NCBI RefSeq assembly: GCF_050908995.1
Contig: NC_135132.1
Coordinates: 5,451,001 to 5,515,000, forward strand
Source: Andrena cerasifolii
Lineage: Eukaryota > Arthropoda > Insecta > Hymenoptera > Andrenidae
Direction: 5' to 3'
Length of the DNA: 64,000 nt
The position numbers and the translations under genes were made by a program. Under the pieces are notes generated by a model, which was not told where the DNA came from, searched no databases, and worked only from the letters and a program-made list of their open reading frames with translations. Below, in pieces: positions 58,311 to 64,000 of the stretch (within the stretch, counting starts at the first letter, position 1; every line of letters begins with the position of its first letter).

Positions 58311-58700
58311 TGTATTTCTTAGGCCATTATGTGAGCTATTAGTTCCCGGATCTGTGGGTTAACCTATGCATTCTAGATACTTAGCTTAATTTGTAATTCT
58401 ACAAATCTTTGGGTCAGTTCTAACTTCCTTAGCCTTTGGGACAGTTCTTAATTCCTAGATTCTTAGGTGAATCAATGACTCTTAGTTTATTAAGTCGACC
58501 CTTAGTTCCCGGATCTTTAGTACAGTCTTAGGCCAATCCTTGGCTCCAGAACTTCAGTTATTCTTTAGTTCTGATACCTGTGAGTCAATTCTGAATTCCT
58601 AGATCATGAGCGCAATTCTTAATCCTAGAACCTCTAGGGGAATCCTTAGATCTCGAGCCCCCCAATGAACCCTTAATTCTTCAACTTTGACATCCATTTC
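58311..58700. repeat. Degenerate TTAGTTCCTAGATCTT-type repeat tract
   Basis: Words such as TTAGTTCCCGGATCTTTAG, AATTCCTAGATTCTTAGG and CTTAATCCTAGAACCTC recur at roughly 20-40-bp spacing for about 390 bp. It is a decayed minisatellite immediately next to the solo LTR. Confidence 0.65.
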
Positions 58701-60477
58701 ACCGTACAGGGTTATCCACTTAACTCAGAACCCGAGCGCGCGAGAACAGATGCCTTTATCAGACAATCGCCTCGACATTTGTCCTCAGGGAAAACGACGC
58801 AAAAACCCTGAGCAAGGCATTGGTGCATCCAAAATCCAATTTCTTCTTTAGGACAGGGACTGACTACTTGACCATTCATCTGTTCTCGCGGGGTCTGAGT
58901 TGAATTGGGTAACCCTGTAGAAGCATATGTCAAGTAGCAAATCAAAACAGTTGAGTCCTCGCCAGAGGATCAATTTGACCAACACAGTTTCCTTCCCTCA
59001 AGATCATTTTTCCCAAACTTACAAAGCCTATTAATTCTTCCGCCTGCAGTTGTCATACTTTGCATCCCTGGCACCTGATCCTATCCAACACCAATGCAAA
59101 TCCAACGCTACCCTATAATTTAACCTTAACGCGACCTTGAAATCTAACTCGAAATTTTCCCCTGAAAATTCCCTAGACACTCATTTCCACTTTCCTCTGT
59201 GGCCATTCAATTCTATAATTCTAAGTTCTCCGTCTTTCTCATCCCTCCATCGAATCGCATTCAACGTAAACGGCTGCAGCATTCTACGCAGCTGAAGCAG
59301 CCGTAATTCGGCAAAAAAGCAGGCAAAGTTCGCGGCACACGCTCAAAGTGTATTTCACATGGAAACTGGAAGGAACAAAACGAAACGAAACAAAACGGAA
59401 GCAGGTCAACTTGTCTACTGCGGGAAATGTGTAACTTCAGTCGAGTGCATAACCGCGTGCACGGTAACCATCCCCCTCCCCTCCTCCGTCCTCCAGCGAA
59501 TTCTAATAACTTTTGCGTACCTGTGCTCTCGTACGACCGGCCTCTGTTTACGAGGATGTTTTCAGCAGCGCTTTTCGACCAACTCCCACCGTTCCCTCGG
59601 CCGGATTTATATTTTTAATTGCGCGACAGACTACGCGCAGCATGAAAGCTTTATGCCCTCGCAACTTTGGGGGTTTCGTTTTTCCAAAGCATGAAACACC
59701 GGCCTTAGTTCGTTTTCAGGGGAACGAGGCATGGCCTTTAAGATAACAGCCCCCAAGTCCTATGCAGCTTTAGGCTGCGCTGTTTGACAGCCGGGAGGGC
59801 ATTATTTTTTGCAATGGGCGAAGGGGGTGTTTTGCTGTAGTCAAGGGAAGTTCTTGTGACTTTGCCATACTTTGAGCTCTTTCAAATTTTTGAGTACAGT
59901 TTACGACTTATTGTTAGCAATTTGTGGCCAGGATTCGTGCTGTTGAAGTACATGCAAATTTCATTTGAAGTCGTTGGCCTCTTGTTTTGTTGTTGTTAGT
60001 ATTTGAAATTTATATAAGTAACACTGGGTCAAAATGGCCCACAATTTGACTTTGAGGTAAAATATTTTTGGGGCGTTATTGTAAATGGTACTTCTCTTTA
60101 AACATTGTGATACTTGTGTTCATTTTCAACGATGAACATATATTATACAATCTTTATCTCAGAAATTTTGTGATTTAATTTAACAGATAGTTTTTAAACA
60201 GCAGCTGATTGAAAATTGGCTTGGGTAGAATCGACTCGATGTTCGAAAAATAGGTGTGGCCACCGAGGGTGCAATAATAGATCGAGCAGAAGGTTGATAT
60301 TTTTTTATTATGTTTAAGTGAACTTAACTTTACGTGTGTTGTACCGTGTTTGCGCTCCATTTTTTAAATTCAATTTCATTCAGTAGAAAGTTTTCGTTTA
60401 AAAAATATTGGAACTTTGAGACTTCTCATAGATCTGACGATTAGTGAATTCAATTTTTTTAATTTTGTATGTTTCAG
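58701..60477. other. Mixed DNA upstream of the candidate exon
   Basis: No supported gene. Small CpG-richer patch at 59230-59700. AT-rich from 59870. Near 60020 ACACTGGGTCAAAATGGCCC resembles a transposon end without a partner. The last 60 bases form the U-rich 3' splice-site context of the next feature. Confidence 0.4.
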
Positions 60478-60572
60478 GCATAGGGAATAGTGTGGTTTGT
60501 TATGGACCGTTGTGCAATCCAGCAGGGTGCCTCAACAGTTGAACACGATACAGGGAGAAAACCTCGAAACAG
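60478..60572 (+). CDS. Candidate first coding exon (partial gene, product unknown)
   Basis: A 3' splice site (T-rich stretch then TTTCAG, ending 60477) and a 5' splice site (CAG|GTAACT at 60573) enclose a 95-bp segment clearly richer in GC than its AT-rich flanks. An in-frame TAG at 60481-60483 precedes ATG at 60502, which has G at -3 and +4. Translation starts MDRCAIQQGASTVE and ends GRKPRN with two bases left over, so the following intron would be phase 2 and the coding part is 23 codons. This is typical of a first coding exon preceded by an untranslated exon far upstream. I do not recognise the protein, and the next exon is not identifiable in the remaining 3.4 kb. Confidence 0.5.
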
Positions 60573-61148
60573 GTAACTTATTTTATCCGTCTATAACTGG
60601 GTTTAACTACAACTTTCAAGCACTGGAGAAATGCAATTTTTAGATAGCAGAGTGAGAGGAACTATAAAAAATTAATTAAATTTTCTCGAACGTCTTATAG
60701 GTATACTTTTCAAAATTTTGCAAGCTACGGGTAGGAACGGCTAAGTAAATGTTCTCTAAATATTTTTTAAGAAGTAATAGCTCTCTGAAAACTCCAAAAT
60801 TTCTCTCCACACAAACCAAAAAAGTGTTACAGAATCAGAAGTATTAGTCGTCTCCAAATATCATTTTAAATCCCAAACGATCACAAGTGCTCAGAGAAAA
60901 ATTGCAAGCAGATTAGAATTTAGAAGACTAATTGCCTATTATGAAAGTAAATAAGTAATATGATTGCACTAGTCCGGAGAAAATAGTAAATTACACTATT
61001 TCTCCAGGAGTCTCCTCGCAACTCTCAATCTTCGTAACTCTTCCACATTAAAATACTAATAAACCAAACCGAGTTCACGTTAACAATAAGAATCGAAAAC
61101 TAGTCACGACCCCAAGCTTACCAAAATCCTCCCTTGTCATCGTCAAAT
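60573..61148. other. AT-rich DNA after the candidate exon
   Basis: Probably the 5' part of the intron following 60478-60572, if that exon is real. No other structure seen. Confidence 0.4.
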
Positions 61149-61156
61149 TCCCATAA

Positions 61157-61345
61157 CAGATTTGGGCAAAATTTATTTCGAATAACGAATAAAGTCGCAG
61201 GATTTATTCGTGAGTAACGAATAACAATTTATTCGAATAAAAAAATATTGTATATTCTCAAATTGCTTTTATTCTTTTACTAATTTCTTCTAATCACTTT
61301 TATTAATTTTACTCGAAATTTGTGTTCGAATAATGTTCCACTCTG
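61157..61345. mobile_element. hAT-like MITE with degenerate 8-bp target duplication
   Basis: The left end reads CAGATTTGGGCAAAATTTAT. The right end in reverse complement reads CAGAGTGGAACATTATTCGA. The interior is rich in CGAATAACGAATAA words. Flanking 8-mers are TCCCATAA (61149-61156) and CCCTATAA (61346-61353), matching at six of eight with two transition differences. A related fragment is at 34847. It is non-coding. Confidence 0.6.
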
Positions 61346-61353
61346 CCCTATAA

Positions 61354-62640
61354 CCTACTACCCCAAAACGATCACCAATTAACAATAACAAGTTGCAAGT
61401 GAATCAGAACCTCGAAAATTAATTTTTATAAACATATTCAATATTTCTCCTGCATCTCCCAAACTTTCACCAACCAACGACATGTCACCCAGTCACTCGG
61501 CCCACAACTAGTCACACTCCCAAAACAATAAAAACCGTTCCCCCAAAAGAATCGGAACCTCATGCTTGCCAAAATCCCCCCTCGTCATCGCCGAAACCCC
61601 GTGCCCCCAAAACGCTCCTCGGATTCCTTCGAAATTCATTCCCAGTGTACGACTGGCCGTGTCCAATAAAAACACACCGTTCGAAGGAGGACAACCACAC
61701 GGGCGGGGGGAGGGCGCTGGGGCGCTTGGAGGGCAGGCGGGATGGTTGAGATTCGTGAGCGTGGAGTTATTACCAGCGGACCGTGTCCTCGTGGCGAAAG
61801 AACGTGCTTTGTGTCGGCTGTCTCCCCCTTGTCAGTTTCGTCGTGGTTTGGTGTCGCGCGTCCGCCCAGGATATACATACAAAAGGATCCGCCTTTGTGT
61901 CTGGTCGCGGTCATTTTTGCCCTGTGCTGGCGAGACGACGCGGCCAGTCTCGAGAGCGTCCGTGTCAGGCTGTTTTATCGGACGGTATCTGATGGCTGCG
62001 CGTTTCGACGGGCTCGCAAAAAGGCCGATTGATTTGCCAATCGTGCCTGGACCACGGATACACCCGTGTCTCGCGCCATTGTCGGCCAATTGCGGGAGAA
62101 TCGTTCGCGGGGCAGCTTTGGCAGCAGGAAGGATCCCTGCTTCCTTTTGCATTCAAGGAATAATGGGATGGGGACGGGCGGAGCAGAGGTTTCTGAGGTT
62201 TCCGAGCTTTCTTTTGCATCCTACTGGCGTCTTTTTCATCCGTCAGCCAGCTAGGTGGACTGGATGTTGCCACTGCCCCTCGCCCCCTTCGTACCCCATT
62301 CCATTGGGCTCGCCACCACTCTTTTCTGTCCTCTTCTTTTGTCTCGGTCCTCACGGTTTATTTCCTCGCCCTCCTCGTACCTCGTCGTTGACTGGGTGTT
62401 TCCTCTTTTTACCCAGCGTCCTGTCGATGGTGTCGGCGACCCATCGATATCGAGACGCGATACGGCACGGTGACGGTAATGACGAATTATTAAGTGATCG
62501 CGCCGCTCGTGCCGCCCCGCGGCAGGATTAGGAAACACTCGCCACGCTCGCTTACGACGTTTACGCGTTCCTCTGCGCGAGAGCTGGGATGGTAGGAGGA
62601 TTCCTTTTCGGGAGGTTGCTTTTTACGGTCGATTTGGTTT
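61354..62640. other. CpG-rich island, no supported gene
   Basis: GC- and CpG-rich from about 61600 to 62620. The longest + strand frame (321 codons, 61566-62531) overlaps several other frames on both strands, shows no recognised domain and no conserved start or splice context. It is judged to be chance. It lies about 1 kb downstream of the candidate exon and could be a regulatory island inside its intron. Confidence 0.45.
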
Positions 62641-63275
62641 GGAGACTGGTTTTATTTGTTTGTTTTGTATCTCTACTTACTTAGGGTGCAGCGAGTCTCG
62701 GAATTGGTGGCGCAGCCGAGTTCCTTCGGTGGAAACGAAAGGGGGAGCGGATAAAATTCATTTTATTGAATTAAATTCATTTCCCAACAGGGAATTGAAT
62801 TTATTTCCCACTCAGGCGATTTTTAATTAATGTTATCTTGAAGCAACTCCTCAATTCTCCACTGAGCCAATTGTTATTATTTGCAAATGTCCTTGTTACA
62901 CACTAATGATGTTATGAGAAAAGTACAAAGAAAATGAAGACTGTAAATTGTATAAAATGGGAAACTTATAATTAAATGCGTGATTACGTGTAACGAGCAA
63001 TAGTGAGACCTCGAAACCATATGCTCCAACAGAACACGAAGAAAGATTCGGTGTTCAGCAGATCTAGTATCGAAGCACCCAGTAATAAGTAAAAGTACAT
63101 ATCCTTTATCTCACATTTTTCACTTTAACATCTCCTACAAACCTCACACTGCATAGTTCCGCTGCTATTAAACATAACCTTAAAATCGTCCAAAGAGCAC
63201 CGAACTCGCAACTCCCTACGCCACTGCACATCAATTTACTCCACCAGTTCCCCCAGCAGCAGCGAATTTGTATAT
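62641..63275. other. AT-leaning unique DNA, no gene seen
   Basis: No supported gene, RNA or repeat. Confidence 0.4.
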
Positions 63276-63535
63276 AGACTAAGTAGCCTGCAGCCTAGGG
63301 CGGCAAATTTGGGGCGAAAGAAATTGAAAATGTAGCAAAATGTTTTTATTTTGGCTGTTTTGACCAAGTGATCTTTGACAGAGATTTGAGACAACATTAA
63401 AAACAATTTAATTTTAGCATGTAGCAGATTAACAATAACTGATGTAGAGTTAATTTAAAATTGTCTCAACTCTTTTCAATTAAAATAGTTAATGATATTT
63501 CATGAAAAGGGTAGCAGACTCCAAATCCGTCCCTG
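63276..63535. mobile_element. Possible hAT-like remnant
   Basis: The right end in reverse complement reads CAGGGACGGATTTGGAGTCT, a common hAT-like terminus. The left side contains CAGCCTAGGGCGGCAAATTT, a sequence that often lies just inside such ends. The interior is AT-rich. No target duplication was found and the left boundary is uncertain. Confidence 0.4.
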
Positions 63536-64000
63536 CTCCCTGGAACAATTTTTTAACCTCCCAGCGCACCTGCATTACACCTCTGCCAAAGCAACATCAT
63601 CACCATGTGAATAGCCACTAGCTGTAGTCGCGCCATGAATGTTCCCCAATACATACTTTCCACGGCCGGGCCGACGTAACGACGCCCATCATGAACGCGC
63701 GGGGAAACAATAACTTGCGTAATAACGCGCCCGTCAGGATATCAGTGGCAAAGCTCCGCGGGTCGTTCGTTATCATCCCGACTGGTTCTTCGTGGATCCC
63801 AGGGCTGGAAGGGTGAGAAATGAAGCGAGGTGGCCTGGCCAGTATCGAATAGCGGAGAGACGCGACTATAACCAGCAAGCCACCAACCCCTGTTCTAATT
63901 AAGCCCGGCTAACCTGCGAGTTAGGATTATTACTTGGCCCAGCTGGATAGAGAAGAGCCGCGCACGGGGCTCCGGGTTTATGCTTGCGCCTGTGTGCGAG
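63536..64000. other. Moderately CpG-rich DNA, no gene supported
   Basis: Mixed, turning GC-rich from 63640. A minus-strand 86-codon frame at 63618-63878 has no recognised domain. The window ends inside this segment. Confidence 0.4.

Noticed and set aside
60017..60050. Possible piggyBac-like end (ACACTGGGTCAAAATGGCCC)
   Set aside because: No TTAA at the border and no inverted partner downstream.
61566..62531. 321-codon + strand open frame near the right end
   Set aside because: It lies in a CpG-rich island with overlapping frames on both strands, has no recognised domain, and no splice link to the candidate exon at 60478 can be shown.
1..64000. tRNA, rRNA and known insect microRNA genes
   Set aside because: I looked by eye for B-box-like GGTTCGAATCC words, cloverleaf arms and several familiar microRNA sequences on both strands and found no convincing case. 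A covariance-model scan would be decisive.
1..64000. CRISPR array or bacterial operon
   Set aside because: No regularly spaced identical repeats with unique spacers and no prokaryotic gene organisation. The tandem arrays here are contiguous satellites.

Overview
This window reads as a gene-poor stretch of an insect nuclear genome, most likely a hymenopteran (bee, ant or wasp relative). The base composition swings between AT-rich DNA with long A/T runs and short CpG-rich islands without CpG depletion. CCTAACCTAA-type words recur (near 7614, 13466 and 56199). The mobile DNA is insect-like: Helitron, piggyBac-like, hAT, Tc1/mariner-like and one LTR. The taxonomic call is inference; no species is claimed. 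There is no bacterial organisation (no operons, ribosome binding sites or back-to-back reading frames), and no rRNA, tRNA, CRISPR array or intact transposase was found.

The best gene evidence is on the + strand. A 95-bp candidate exon at 60478-60572 has a 3' splice site with a U-rich tract, an upstream in-frame stop, an ATG in good context, 23 open codons and a CAG|GTAAC 5' splice site. At 22251 there is a pyrimidine tract followed by CTAG|GTAAGT, the form of a recursive-splicing (ratchet) site. Together they suggest that most of the window is upstream or 5'UTR-intron sequence of a + strand gene whose remaining exons lie outside. The many other open frames sit in GC-rich islands or repeats, overlap each other in several frames, and are not supported as genes.

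Layout. 1-5 kb: AT-rich DNA, a CpG island, an inverted-repeat element (2203-2677) and a 16-bp-type minisatellite with higher-order structure (3661-4310). 5-14 kb: CpG islands, degenerate CTAGAC-type repeats, a hAT-like element, a piggyBac-like remnant, two head-to-head Helitron fragments and a TA-flanked MITE. 14-19 kb: degenerate repeats and a 1.5-kb heptamer satellite (CTCTCCA)n at 17299-18774. 20-36 kb: a TTAA-flanked piggyBac-like MITE, a Tc1-like remnant, the ratchet site, two large foldback elements and two hAT MITEs with 8-bp target duplications. 36-46 kb: long degenerate arrays that occur on both strands and a CpG-rich tract. 46-56 kb: CpG islands, a possible Z-DNA tract, a perfect 21-bp-arm hairpin and another hAT MITE. 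56-64 kb: a Mutator-like MITE with a 9-bp target duplication, a pyrimidine-biased tract, a complete solo LTR, the candidate exon, and further hAT-like elements.

The recognisable content is thus a layered deposit of short non-autonomous transposons and decayed tandem repeats between CpG-rich islands. All mobile elements seen lack coding capacity and would depend on proteins made elsewhere.
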